Positions 47,788 to 57,313 are shown, numbered from the stretch's first letter. The stretch is 64,000 nt of DNA from Roseiarcus sp963776665 (GCA_963776665.1 CAVZNQ010000011.1:62001-126000); one strand, 5' to 3'. Made by a program: numbers and translations. Notes: generated from the sequence alone by a model not told the origin.

Positions 47788-48741
47788 TTAGATCTTCCGC
47801 CCCATGGCGAGAAACTTCTCCGCCCGCGCGTTGCGCAATTCATCGGGGCTCAGGCCGTGAAGCGACTTGAGCGCGTCGCTAATCGCCTTTCCGGTCGCTG
47901 CAACCGCCGCCGGGGGATCGCGATGGGCGCCGCCCAGGGGTTCGGGAATGACGCCGTCGATGATGCCGAACCGGATGAGGTCCTGGGCGGTGATTTTCAT
48001 GCCCGTCGCCGCCTCCTGGGCGCGCGACGAATCGCGCCACAGGATGGAGGCGGCCGCCTCGGGGGAGGCCACGGTATAGATCGCATGCTCAAGCATCAGG
48101 ACGATGTTGCACGCGGCAATGGCGAGCGCGCCTCCCGACCCGCCCTCGCCGATGATCACCGCGACATTGGGCGCCCCGACGGCAAGGCAGGCGTCGGTCG
48201 AACGGGCGATGGCTTCAGCCTGGCCGCGCTCTTCTGCTTCGACGCCAGGGAAGGCGCCGGGGGTGTCGATGAGCGAGATCACCGGTAGGCCGAATCGGTC
48301 GGCAAGCTCCATGATTCGCACCGCCTTGCGATAACCTTCCGGCCGGGCCATGCCGAAATTGTGCTGGACCCGGCTCGCCGTGTCGTCGCCCTTCTCTTGG
48401 CCAAGGACGCAGACCGATTCACCCTCGAATCTTCCGAGCCCGGCGACGATCGCTTCGTCCTCGCCGAAATACCGGTCGCCGGCGAGCGGCGTGAACTCGG
48501 CAATCAGCCCCTTGACGTAGTCGCCGAAGCGCGGACGGCCCTGGACGCGCGCGACCTGTGTCTTCTGCCAGGGCGTCAGGGTGGCGTAGAGATCCGCCAG
48601 CGCCTTATCGCCCCGGGCCTCGAGCCTGGCGATTTCCTCAGCGAGAGCGGGCGAATCGCCCTTCTCCGCGACGCCGCGCAGCTCGTCGAGGCGAGCGTCG
48701 ATATCGGCGACCGCCGTTTCGAAGCTAAGATAGGTGCGCAT
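47788..48741 (-). CDS. accA: Acetyl-CoA carboxylase carboxyltransferase subunit alpha
   Basis: Transfers CO2 from biotin to acetyl-CoA together with AccD to make malonyl-CoA for fatty acid synthesis. 317 residues; characteristic GRPRFGDYVKGLIAEFTPLAGDRYFGED, NFGMARPEGYRKAVRIM, LIDTPGAFPGVEAEERGQAEAIA and GEGGSGGALA oxyanion-hole loop. Complete. uxuA starts 50 bases downstream of its stop and may be read together. Confidence 0.97.
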   Translation of the reverse strand: MRTYLSFETAVADIDARLDELRGVAEKGDSPALAEEIARLEARGDKALADLYATLTPWQKTQVARVQGRPRFGDYVKGLIAEFTPLAGDRYFGEDEAIVAGLGRFEGESVCVLGQEKGDDTASRVQHNFGMARPEGYRKAVRIMELADRFGLPVISLIDTPGAFPGVEAEERGQAEAIARSTDACLAVGAPNVAVIIGEGGSGGALAIAACNIVLMLEHAIYTVASPEAAASILWRDSSRAQEAATGMKITAQDLIRFGIIDGVIPEPLGGAHRDPPAAVAATGKAISDALKSLHGLSPDELRNARAEKFLAMGRKI

Positions 48742-48863
48742 TCCATCCTTGCGGCCGACCGCCCGGGCGTGGCGGCGCGCGGAAACTGGCGGCGCGGCGA
48801 GGCGAAGTCAAGCGAGCCGAGTCTTGCATCGGCGCCCGCGATACGGCAAAAGGAAAGGGCTTT

Positions 48864-48939
48864 AGGAGTGTAGCTCAATTGGTAGAGCACCGGTCTCCAA
48901 AACCGGGGGTTGGGGGTTCGAGTCCCTCCTCTCCTGCCA
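48864..48939 (+). tRNA. tRNA-Trp (CCA)
   Basis: 76 bases with encoded CCA. Cloverleaf: acceptor AGGAGTG against CTCTCCT (one mismatch), D-arm GCTCAATTGGTAGAGC, anticodon stem CCGGT/ACCGG with loop CTCCAAA (anticodon CCA at 48897-48899), T-arm GGGGGTTCGAGTCCCTC. In many alphaproteobacteria this gene precedes secE-nusG; here a tRNA-Gly follows. Confidence 0.97.
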
Positions 48940-48969
48940 TCGCGGAGTAGAGGAAACCGGACCGACCGA

Positions 48970-49043
48970 GCGGGCGTAGTTCAATGGTAGAACGGAAGCT
49001 TCCCAAGCTTCATACGAGGGTTCGATTCCCTTCGCCCGCTCCA
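48970..49043 (+). tRNA. tRNA-Gly (CCC)
   Basis: 74 bases including CCA. Acceptor GCGGGCG/CGCCCGC, anticodon stem GAAGC/GCTTC with loop TTCCCAA (anticodon CCC at 49002-49004), T-loop GTTCGATTC. It lies 30 bases after tRNA-Trp and ends 4 bases before the convergent hydrolase stop. Confidence 0.96.
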
Positions 49044-49047
49044 GTCG

Positions 49048-50029
49048 TCAACTGATCTGGCCTCGGGAATCGCTGCTCAGCGAACTCGCAACTGCCCTGC
49101 GAGCGAAGCGACGGATGAAATCGGCCACAGAGTCCGGGGCAGTCACCGGCAGCATATGCCCGCCCTCGATCAATTCGAACTCCAGACCCGGGATTTGATC
49201 CTTCGTCGTTTGCCCGTGTACCCGGGGGTCCAGAAGCTTATCGCCCTTCCCGAACAGAATTCCGGCCGGGACGGTCAGGGATGGATATCGTCGAATCATG
49301 TCGTCGAAGCCGTCATTCACCAACTCCAGGTCGGTGGACGTCGCGTAGAAGCTCTGCGGCCTCAAGCCCAGCGTTCCGCCTCCCCTCGTGGCAAAGTCGG
49401 CGGGAACTTTTTCCGGCGCGAACACCTGCCTGAGGACTTGGTCGGCGTTCAGGATCCCCAGTGGCGTCGCCAGCGTCCAGGCGACGATCCAGCGCAGGAA
49501 CGGCGATTTGATGTCGAGGCCGCGAAACGGCTCTGGCGGCGTCTCGACAACCTGGGTGACCGGAGCGACCAGCGCAAGCCCGCTCGTGCATTCGGGATGT
49601 TCAAGCCCCATCGCGAGAGCTATCGCGCCGCCCAGCGAATGGCCGACGACTACAGGGCGATCGAGCTTCAGGGCGCCGATCACTTTGGCCATGACATCAG
49701 CTTGCGCGCGAAGGCGGGGGTCGGCGGCCGGACGGGCGGGTCGAATAGCCCGAACCGGGACGGTCGACCGCGATTACCCGGAACTCGTCGGACAGGCGGC
49801 CGACGAGCGCATAGGTGAAGTTCCTCAACTGGCCGCCGAGGCCGTGGATCAGGAACAGCGGCGGACCCGCTCCCTCGTCGATGTAGTGGATGCGGCAGCC
49901 GTCGAGTTCGAGAAAGCGGCCGCGCGGCGGGTCGGCGGTCTCGACCCGCCGGGCGGTATAGGCGGCGAACCCGACCAGAGCGCAAACGGCAATCAAGAGC
50001 AGCAGAAGAATCAGCGCAAGCGCGGTCAT
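49048..50029 (-). pseudogene. Alpha/beta hydrolase, frameshifted
   Basis: N-terminal part in one frame: membrane anchor (LALILLLLLIAVCALVGFAAY), RIHYIDEGAGPPLFLIHGLGG, DRPGSGYSTRPSG. Near 49727, at a run of five C, the sense frame moves by +1 to ADPRLRAQADVMAKVIGALKL, the nucleophile elbow VVGHSLGGAIA, and the His region EGGHMLPVTAPD. Joined length about 326. Its ATG overlaps the stop of the short-chain dehydrogenase (ATGA). In context it would hydrolyse the ester made by the neighbouring monooxygenase. Confidence 0.82.
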
Positions 50030-50838
50030 CTCGCCCCCGTAAGACGCTTGAGAGTCGCGAGATGGTTGACCGGCGCGAGCCGTTCGACGATCGCGATCAT
50101 CTTGGCGTCCCGGCCGACCAGTAAGCGTTTCGCCCGCCGCTCAACGCCCTCGACGATGATCTCGCCCGCCGTTTCGGGCGGAAGGGTGAGCGCCCGCCTG
50201 GCCCGCGCCAGGTTGGCGGCGATCGCGTCCGGGGTTGTCGATTTCGGCCATCGCGCGTTGCGCGCGATCGCCGTCGCGACGCCGCCCGGATGAACCACGG
50301 TCACGCCGACGGTCGACCCTTCGAGCTCGTGCATCAGCGCGTTGGAGAAGCCGCGGACCGCGAATTTGCTCGCGGCGTAGGCGGTCTGTCCCTCGGGGGC
50401 AATTAGGCCGAGTACGCTCGAAATGTTGACGATGCGCGCGTCACCGCTGGCTCTGAGGAGGGGCAGGAAGGCGCGCGTCATCCGAACCACGCCCCAGAAA
50501 TTGATCTCGAACAGCCATTCGAAATCCTCCTCGGCGATCTCCTCGAACGCGCCGCCGAGCGCAACGCCCGCGTTGTTGACCAGAAGATCGACGCCTGCAT
50601 GGGCGGCGAGGATTTCCTTCGGGAACGCCGCCACCGCCCGACGGTCGGAGACGTCGAGCCGATGACGGCTCGCCTTTGACCCGGCGTTCGCCGTCATGCG
50701 CTCAGTTTCGATCAGTCCCGCCTCATGGAGGTCGGCGAGCGCTAGGTTGCAGCCGCGTTTTGCGAGCGACACGGCGATCGCCCGTCCGATGCCGCTTGCT
50801 GCTCCCGTCACGATCGCCGTGCGGTTCTTGAGGTTCAT
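50026..50838 (-). CDS. Short-chain dehydrogenase/reductase
   Basis: 270-residue classical SDR: TGAASGIG cofactor loop (11-18), NNAG (88-91), Ser140/141 with Tyr154 and Lys158 (YAASK). An alcohol-to-ketone oxidation feeding the adjacent Baeyer-Villiger-type enzyme would be consistent. The start is the ATG giving MNLKNRTAIVTG; the frame is open for 25 more codons upstream, into the monooxygenase gene, with no homology. Middle gene of a three-gene operon. Confidence 0.9.
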   Translation of the reverse strand: MNLKNRTAIVTGAASGIGRAIAVSLAKRGCNLALADLHEAGLIETERMTANAGSKASRHRLDVSDRRAVAAFPKEILAAHAGVDLLVNNAGVALGGAFEEIAEEDFEWLFEINFWGVVRMTRAFLPLLRASGDARIVNISSVLGLIAPEGQTAYAASKFAVRGFSNALMHELEGSTVGVTVVHPGGVATAIARNARWPKSTTPDAIAANLARARRALTLPPETAGEIIVEGVERRAKRLLVGRDAKMIAIVERLAPVNHLATLKRLTGAR

Positions 50839-50860
50839 CCGTTCGGGCAAAGTCTGGCCC

Positions 50861-52390
50861 TCACGCGGCCCGGCTTTTCTGGCCGAGGCGCTTGAATTCG
50901 AGCGCGCCGTCATCGATCGCGCCGAAGCGCAAGGCCATGACGTCGAGGGCGTAGTTCTGGTTCATCCGCCAGGGCTTCCTCGTCCCCTGCTTCGGCAACA
51001 GGTTTCGCGCCCTCTGGATGTAGCCTGACGTGAGGGGCAGCGTCGGCTCCTCTGCTATCGCCACGTCGCCCGTGCGCGGCGTGCAGATCGCATAGCCCCG
51101 ACGATCCATGTGGTCGAGGAGCCGGCAGACATAGTCGTCGATCAGATCGGATTTGAGAGTCCAGGAGGCGTTCGTATAACCAAAAACCGACGCCAGATTC
51201 GGGACGTCGCTGAGCATCACGCTCTTATAGATCGTCGTGTTCCCCACCTCGACCGGCTTGCCGTCGACCTCGATCCTAACCCCGCCCATCAGTCGCACCT
51301 TGAGTCCGGTCGCGGTGACGATGATATCGGCTTCGATCTCCTCGCCCGAAGTCAGACGGAGGCCGGTCTCGGTGAAGGTTTCGATCTCGCCGGTGACGAC
51401 CGACGCCTTGCCGGCGCGCAGCGCCGCAAACAGGTCGCCGTCCGGGACGAGGCACAGGCGTTGGTCCCAGGGCTCGTAGCGAGGGTTGAAGTGCTTGGCG
51501 GCGTCGATGCCCGGTCCAACCGCGGCCTGGGCGAGTTTGAGGATTCCCGCCCGCACCGCCGCCGGCTTTTTACGCGACAGGCGGAAAAGATAGAGCTGCT
51601 GGGCAATGTTCTTCCAGCGCACCATGGCGTGGGCGAATCGGGCTGGAAGCCATCGTCCGAAACTTTTCGCCAGCGCCTCTTCGGAAGGACGGGCGACGAT
51701 ATAGGTCGGCGATCGCTGCAGCATGACGACGTGCGCCGCCGTCTGGGCCATCTCCGGAACCAGCGTCACCGCCGTCGCTCCGCTGCCGATGACCACCACC
51801 CGCTTGCCCGCGTAGCGCAAGTCTTCGGGCCATTTCTGCGGATGAACGATGGGGCCGGCGAATCTTTCCATCCCCGGCCAGCCCGGCATATAGCCTTCCG
51901 CGTATTCGTAGTAGCCCGCGCACAGAAAGAGAAAATTGCACGACAACCGCAGCGTCTCGCCGCCGCTTGTTCTGACGTCCAGCGTCCAGCGCGCGTCCTC
52001 GGATCGCCAGGACGCTCCGACCACCTTTTGTCCGAAGCGGATCCTTCGATCGACGCCGTATTCCTGCGCGGTGTCGGCGAGATAGCGTAGAATTGACGGG
52101 CCATCGGCGATCGCCCGCGCATCGCGCCACGGTCGAAAAGCATAGCCGAAAGTCGACATGTCCGAATCCGAGCGGATGCCGGGATAGCGGAACAGGTCCC
52201 AGGTTCCCCCGATCGCTTCACGCGCTTCGAGGATGGCGAAGGTGGTCTTCGGCCGCTTGCGAACCAGGTGGCAGGCCGCCCCGATTCCCGAGAGACCCGC
52301 GCCGACAATGAGCACGTCGAAATGGGCGTCGGCGGCGCTGGCTTTCGCGGAATTGTCGCCGGCCCGCACCGCTGAAGCGGCTTCGTTCAT
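50861..52390 (-). CDS. Flavin-containing (Baeyer-Villiger-type) monooxygenase
   Basis: 509 residues, two nucleotide sites: FAD at GAGLSGIG (30-37) and NADPH at GSGATAVTL (~202). The Baeyer-Villiger fingerprint FxGxxxHxxxWP is intact as F177-A-G ... H183 ... W187-P188. Similar in plan to the EthA/MymA enzymes of mycobacteria, which oxidise ketones or thioamides. Good ribosome site (GGAGGAGAG). It is the first gene of the monooxygenase-SDR-hydrolase operon, the same trio as mymA-sadH-lipR in Mycobacterium. Confidence 0.9.
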   Translation of the reverse strand: MNEAASAVRAGDNSAKASAADAHFDVLIVGAGLSGIGAACHLVRKRPKTTFAILEAREAIGGTWDLFRYPGIRSDSDMSTFGYAFRPWRDARAIADGPSILRYLADTAQEYGVDRRIRFGQKVVGASWRSEDARWTLDVRTSGGETLRLSCNFLFLCAGYYEYAEGYMPGWPGMERFAGPIVHPQKWPEDLRYAGKRVVVIGSGATAVTLVPEMAQTAAHVVMLQRSPTYIVARPSEEALAKSFGRWLPARFAHAMVRWKNIAQQLYLFRLSRKKPAAVRAGILKLAQAAVGPGIDAAKHFNPRYEPWDQRLCLVPDGDLFAALRAGKASVVTGEIETFTETGLRLTSGEEIEADIIVTATGLKVRLMGGVRIEVDGKPVEVGNTTIYKSVMLSDVPNLASVFGYTNASWTLKSDLIDDYVCRLLDHMDRRGYAICTPRTGDVAIAEEPTLPLTSGYIQRARNLLPKQGTRKPWRMNQNYALDVMALRFGAIDDGALEFKRLGQKSRAA

Positions 52391-52567
52391 CTCTCTCCTC
52401 CGCTGACGAGCGACGTCTTGGGGAGTTAAGGTCTCACCGCTATGTTATGGGCAAGGATTTTAGAACGTCGGGTTCGCGGCGGGCAATGCGGGATATGTGT
52501 TGGGATGAGGACCGCCGGGCGCGGGAAAATGTCCCGCCCGTCCCACCGTCGCAACGACTGAACGCCT

Positions 52568-53960
52568 TCACTGGGTCTTGGACGGTTTGGGGTCCCGCCA
52601 TGGCCCGTCGGCGCCGATGAGAGCCTCGGCCGCCTCAGGGCCCCAGGTTCCGGGGGCATATTCAAGCGCCGGCGGCGGGTTTACGAGGATCGGCTGGACG
52701 ATCCGCCATTGCGCGTCGATCGCGTCCTCGCGGCCGAACAGCTCGTCGTTGCCGCGCATCGCGTCGCCGAGCAGACGCTGATAGGGAGGGATCAGCGAGC
52801 CGGCGCTTTCCGACAGCGTGAGTTCGACACTGTCGCCGGTCATGCCTTCCCCCGGGTGTTTCACCCGCAAGCCAATCGCGATCCCCACGTCCGGGCTTAT
52901 CCGTGCGCGCATGTAGCTGGGCGGCGCGCCGACCTCGTCGCCGAACGTGGCCCGTGGCGGCGGCTTGTATTCGACCGTGACCTCGGCGGCCGTCAAAGGC
53001 AGGCATTTGCCGGCGCGGATGTAGATCGGGACGCCGGCCCATCGCCAGGAGTTGACCGATAATTTCACCGCGACATAGGTCTCGACCGTCGAATCCGGCT
53101 TCACCCCCTTCACCTGCCGATAGCCGCGATACTGGCCGCGCACAATGCTCGCCGCATCCAGGGGCTTGACGGCCTTGAGGAGCGCGGCCTTCTGGTCCCG
53201 CATCAATTCATGGTCTTCGCCGGTCGGCGGGTCCATCATCACGTTGGCGAGCACCTGTAGCATGTGGTTCTGAACCACGTCGCGGAGCGCTCCCGTTGCG
53301 TCGTAGAAGCTGCCGCGGTCGTCGACCCCAAACGCTTCCGCCATGGTGATCTGGATGCTGCGCACATAGTTGCGGTTCCACAGCGACTCGAACGGCGCAT
53401 TCGCGAACCGGGTGTAGACGATGCTTTGAACCGGCTCCTTGCCAAGATAGTGATCGATGCGAAAGATCGCCTGCTCCGGAAAATACTCGTGCAGGGTGCG
53501 GTTGAGCGCCTGGGCCAATTCGCGATCGTGCCCGAACGGCTTCTCGACGACCAGGCGCGCATTCGCGTTGAGCCCGCTCTTGGCGAGCGCGGCGACGACG
53601 ACGCCGAAGAGGCTCGGCGGAATAGCCAGATAGTGCAAGCGGGCGCCTGGCGGGTCCGAGCGCCTGCTTGAGGGCGGCGAATGTCCCGGGATCGCTGTAG
53701 TCGCCGTCGACATAGCGCAGGAGCCCGAGAAGACGGGTCAGTTTCGCGGGGTCGGCGCCTCCATGGCTCTCGATGCTCGCCTTGGCGCGCGCCTTCAAGT
53801 CATCGACCTTCCAGCCGCTCTTGGCGACCCCGACGATCGGGACATCGACTCCTTCGTCGCCGACGAGACCCAGAAGAGCCGGGAAGATCTGCTTGAACGC
53901 CAGATCGCCGGAAGCGCCGAAGAACACCAGGGCGTCGGACTGCGTGACCTCCATGCTCAT
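52568..53960 (-). pseudogene. zwf: Glucose-6-phosphate dehydrogenase, frameshifted
   Basis: First frame: MSMEVTQSDALVFFGASGDLAFKQIFPALLGL (nucleotide site) to about residue 105 (FAALKQALG). Near 53645 the frame changes by +1 and continues RLHYLAIPPSLFGVV, VEKPFGHDRELA, and the substrate site FRIDHYLGKEP through to WGPEAAEALIGADGPW. Joined length about 464, normal. This is the first oxidation of the pentose-phosphate pathway and makes NADPH. The split would kill the enzyme, so a sequencing error is a serious alternative. Confidence 0.85.
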
Positions 53961-54192
53961 CCCACCTTCTTGTTCGTCCTATCGGCCTTTATTTGAGCGT
54001 CGAGAATGGGGGCCGCGTCAACCCCTTTCGCGCGCGTTCCGGCCGCCGTGAGGGGAACCGGCCCGCGGCGGCTGCGGATTGGCGCAAGGGATCCCACGTT
54101 AGCGTCGCCCGTCTTGCCCCGTCTCGCGATCATCCCGTAATCCTTCGAGCCGCGATTTCCGAACGAGTGAACCTGGATTGGGAGCGGCGTCG

Positions 54193-55359
54193 ATGCCCGA
54201 CTTCGGAGCCTACCAGAATGAGATCTACCTTGCGGGCTTGAGCGGCCGCCTGCCCCGGTTCCCGATGCGCTTCGACGAACTCGAGGCGAAAGCACATGCG
54301 GCGATGCCGGAAAGCCTCGTCTCCTATGTCGCCGGCGGTTGCGGCGACGAGCACACCCAAGACGCCAATGTCGCCGCATTCGACAAATGGGGCCTGATGC
54401 CGCGGATGCTCGTCGGCGCCAAGCGGCGCGACCTCTCGGTCGAGCTTTTCGGCATGAAGCTGCCGTCGCCGTTGTTCATGACTCCGAATGGCGTGATCGG
54501 GCTATGCGCTCAGGACGGCCACGGCGACCTGGCGACCGCGCGCGCCGCTGCGCTGACCGGCGTGCCGATGGTCGCCTCGACCCTTTCGGTTGATCCGCTG
54601 GAAGCCGTCGCCGCGGAGTTCAAGGATACGCCTGGATTCTTCCAGCTCTATACCCCGACCGATCGCGAGCTCGCGGCGAGCCTCGTCAGGCGGGCCGAGC
54701 AGGCCGGCTTCAAGGCGATCGTCGTCACCCTCGACACCTGGCTGACCGGCTGGCGTCCGCGCGATCTCAAAAGCGCCAACTTCCCGCAACTGCGCGGCTA
54801 TTGCTTGGCGAACTATCTCACCGACCCCCGGTTCGCCCAGTTGCTCGGCGCGCCGCCGGAGAAAGACCTGCGCGCCGCCGTGACGACATGGGCGACGATC
54901 TTCGGCAACCCGCTGACCTGGGACGACCTGCCGTGGCTGCGCTCGCTGACCGCTCTGCCGTTGATCCTCAAGGGCATATGCCATCCGGACGACGCCCGGC
55001 GCGCCATCGACGGAGGCGTCGACGGAATCTACTGCTCCAATCACGGCGGCCGACAGGCCAACGGCGGCGTCCCTGCCCTCGACATGCTGCCCGCGGTGGT
55101 AAAGGCCGCCGGGACGACCCCGGTCCTGTTCGATTCGGGCGTCCGCAGCGGAACCCACATCGTCAAGGCGCTGGCGATGGGAGCTACGGCCGTCGGGATT
55201 GGGCGCCCCTACGCCTACGGGCTCGCGCTCGGGGGGACCGAAGGCGTCGTCCATGTTCTCCGTTCGCTGCTGGCCGAAGCTGATCTCCTGATGGCCGTCG
55301 ACGGCTACGCCTCCCTTGCCGATCTCAAGCCCGAGGCGCTTCGGAGGGTCGACCGATAA
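54193..55359 (+). CDS. FMN-dependent alpha-hydroxy-acid oxidase (lactate 2-monooxygenase type)
   Basis: 388-residue FMN TIM barrel. It shows the N-terminal DELEAKAHAAMPESLVSYVAGGCGDEHTQDANVAAFDKW, PLFMTPNGVIGL, the FMN/active-site LILKGICHPDDARRA, and SNHGGRQ with the catalytic His. The substitutions around the active site (TPTDRE, TWLTGWR) match lactate 2-monooxygenase-type proteins, which give acetate and CO2, but a plain oxidase is possible. ATG after GGGAG. Confidence 0.87.
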   Translation: MPDFGAYQNEIYLAGLSGRLPRFPMRFDELEAKAHAAMPESLVSYVAGGCGDEHTQDANVAAFDKWGLMPRMLVGAKRRDLSVELFGMKLPSPLFMTPNGVIGLCAQDGHGDLATARAAALTGVPMVASTLSVDPLEAVAAEFKDTPGFFQLYTPTDRELAASLVRRAEQAGFKAIVVTLDTWLTGWRPRDLKSANFPQLRGYCLANYLTDPRFAQLLGAPPEKDLRAAVTTWATIFGNPLTWDDLPWLRSLTALPLILKGICHPDDARRAIDGGVDGIYCSNHGGRQANGGVPALDMLPAVVKAAGTTPVLFDSGVRSGTHIVKALAMGATAVGIGRPYAYGLALGGTEGVVHVLRSLLAEADLLMAVDGYASLADLKPEALRRVDR

Positions 55360-55435
55360 GGCTCAACTCGGACGAATAGGGGGATGTGAATACTGACGTC
55401 GCTTGAGCAGCCGCACTACGCTGCTTGAAAATAGA

Positions 55436-55460
55436 TGCCATGTCATTTAATGACACGGCA
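55436..55460. promoter_or_regulatory. Operator-like palindrome at the marR start
   Basis: TGCCATGTCATT and AATGACACGGCA are 12-base arms with one mismatch around a single T. The right arm ends on the first base of the marR ATG. A weak promoter (TTGAGC ... AAAATA) lies just upstream. The size and symmetry fit a MarR dimer site, so autorepression of marR and the coupled efflux gene is likely. There is no Shine-Dalgarno before this ATG. Confidence 0.65.
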
Positions 55461-55939
55461 TGAATTCAATTTCCCTCCCGGGCGCACCGCGCAGCGGGGT
55501 CCACGCCGGGCTCGGAGCGCAGATCGCTCAGGCCGCGCGCCTTTGGCGCCGCGTCGTCGATCACCGCATGCGTCCGTTCGGACTGACGGAAGCGACCTGG
55601 CTGCCGCTTCTGCATCTGGCTCGCGGCTCCGCGGCGATGCGGCAAAAGGAGCTCGCCGCCTCCTTGTCGCTCGACAGTTCCTCCGTGGTTCGCCTGCTCG
55701 ACGCGCTCGAAACCGCCGGGCTCATCGAACGCCGCGAGGACGGCGCCGACCGGCGGGCGAAGGCGATCGTCCTGACGCGGCTCGGGCGTACGACGGTCGC
55801 CAAGGTCGAACGTGTAGCGCAGCAGGTGCGCGGCGACGCTCTCATGGGACTTTCGGGCGACGAGCTCGCGACGGCGTCGCATGTGCTCGAGCATGTCTGC
55901 CGGATGCTGGCGCCGCTGGCCGACGAGCCCGGGCCATGA
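55460..55939 (+). CDS. MarR-family transcriptional regulator
   Basis: 159 residues, winged helix about 55-110 (MRQKELAASLSLDSSSVVRLLDALETAGLIERREDGADRRAKAI), the DxRxxR wing signature being DGADRRAK. Normally binds DNA as a dimer and is released by phenolic or drug-like ligands. It overlaps the efflux gene downstream (ATGA) and has a palindrome on its own start. No Shine-Dalgarno is seen, so the message may be leaderless. Confidence 0.92.
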   Translation: MNSISLPGAPRSGVHAGLGAQIAQAARLWRRVVDHRMRPFGLTEATWLPLLHLARGSAAMRQKELAASLSLDSSSVVRLLDALETAGLIERREDGADRRAKAIVLTRLGRTTVAKVERVAQQVRGDALMGLSGDELATASHVLEHVCRMLAPLADEPGP

Positions 55940-57165
55940 ATCGACACGTTGCCGAACTCCCGGCCGCAGGCGAGGTCGAAGGAACGCGCCGTCACGCCCC
56001 ACTGTGGATGCTCGCCTTGTTCACTTTGAGCGGGACGCTTGGCATGCACATCTTCGTGCCCGCGCTCCCGAGCGCCGCGGCGGATTTGCGCTCGAGTCCC
56101 GGCGCGCTGCAGCTGACGATAAGCGTCTATATCGCCGGGCTCGCGATCGGCCAGCTCGTCTATGGTCCGCTCTCCGACCGTTTCGGCCGCCGCCCGACCC
56201 TGATCGGCGGTCTTCTCCTGTTCACGATCTCCGGGCTCGCCGCGTTTCTCGCCCAGAGCGTCGGCGCGCTTATTGTCTTCCGCCTGTTTCAAGCGCTTGG
56301 CGGCTGCGCCGGCCTCATTCTCGCCCGCGCGATCGTGCGCGACACGGCCGCCTCGCATGAGGCGACGCGGCGCCTGGCGCTGATGAATCTCATGGCCACG
56401 GCCGGCCCTGGAGTGGCGCCGCTGGCCGGCGGCGCGCTTGCGGGGCTGTTCGGCTGGCGGTCGATATTCGTCGCGCTTTGCGCCCTCGGCGCCGTGAACG
56501 CGCTCTGCGCATGGCGGCTCCTGCCAGAGACCGGCAAGCTTGTCAGCATCAGCAGCCGAGTGCTGGCGCGCAACACCCGCCAACTCCTGGCCTCGCCTGC
56601 CTTCCTCGGCTATGCGATCGGCGGCGGCTGCGCGACCACCTCGCTCTACGCCTTCATCGCCTGCGCGCCGTTCATCGTCGTCAACCAGCTGCATCGGCCG
56701 GAAGGAGAGATCGGCCTTTATCTCGCCCTCCTCGTGTCGGGTATTTGGCTCGGCAGCATGCTCACGAGCCGGCTGGTCGACCGGTTCGAGCTCAAGACAT
56801 ATTTGGTGGCGGCGAATGCGGTGAGCGTCGCAGCCGCCTTCGGATTCCTCGCCGTTGTCGTTACGGGGCATCTGACCGTCGCGCTGATGGTCGGCCTGAT
56901 GCTCGTCTACAACATTGGCGTCGGCTGCGCCGGACCCACGGCGCTCGTCCAGGCGATGAGCGTCAATCGGAACGTCCTCGGGTCGGCCTCCGGACTCTAC
57001 GGATTCGCGCAGATGGCGGTTGGGGCGGCCCTTACCGCGCTCGCCGGCCTTGGCCGCGATCCGGCTTTGGCGGCTGGCGTCGTGCTCGTGCTGGCCGGAA
57101 TTGTCGCCCAGGCGTCGTTCTGGATCGCCATTCGGCACGAAGCGGGGGCGCGGCCCGCTGTCTGA
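55936..57165 (+). CDS. MFS drug-resistance transporter, Bcr/CflA type
   Basis: 409 residues, 12 membrane helices. Family features: GMHIFVPALPSAAADL in helix 1, YGPLSDRFGRRPTLIGG (loop 2-3 motif), RLFQALGGCAGLILARAIVRD, and a central loop before helix 7. Probably exports a drug or toxic metabolite in exchange for protons. Its start overlaps marR, which presumably represses it. Confidence 0.92.
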   Translation: MNRHVAELPAAGEVEGTRRHAPLWMLALFTLSGTLGMHIFVPALPSAAADLRSSPGALQLTISVYIAGLAIGQLVYGPLSDRFGRRPTLIGGLLLFTISGLAAFLAQSVGALIVFRLFQALGGCAGLILARAIVRDTAASHEATRRLALMNLMATAGPGVAPLAGGALAGLFGWRSIFVALCALGAVNALCAWRLLPETGKLVSISSRVLARNTRQLLASPAFLGYAIGGGCATTSLYAFIACAPFIVVNQLHRPEGEIGLYLALLVSGIWLGSMLTSRLVDRFELKTYLVAANAVSVAAAFGFLAVVVTGHLTVALMVGLMLVYNIGVGCAGPTALVQAMSVNRNVLGSASGLYGFAQMAVGAALTALAGLGRDPALAAGVVLVLAGIVAQASFWIAIRHEAGARPAV

Positions 57166-57208
57166 CGGCGGGCCCGAGTCCCGGCGACGGGCGGCTCCGG
57201 GGCGGCAA

Positions 57209-57313
57209 GATCGGGATTCCAAACCGGGCGCAACGAAACCCAAGCCGACCGCAACAAAAACCAAATCGAAGCGCAACAAAACCCAAACCGGGCGCAACAA
57301 AAACCAAATGCGG
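57209..57313. repeat. A-rich 21-22-bp tandem repeat, locus B
   Basis: Five units of 20-22 bases begin at 57209, 57230, 57251, 57273 and 57294. The core of units two to five is GCAACRAAAMCCAA followed by a GC-rich 6-8 bases; the first unit (GGGATTCCAAACCGGGC) closely resembles the first unit of locus A. The array lies between the 3' ends of two convergent genes. A small hairpin (AATGGG/CCCATT) follows at 57339-57356. The rest of this 363-base spacer shows no gene. Confidence 0.8.

Noticed and set aside
48864..49100. Integration site of a genomic island at the tRNA pair
   Set aside because: No integrase and no repeat of the tRNA 3' end is visible within the window.
57209..57313. Coding heptad repeat on the reverse strand (GFCCARF-type)
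   Set aside because: The seven-residue periodicity follows from the 21-bp unit, the phase is lost at 22-bp units, and there is no start or ribosome site.
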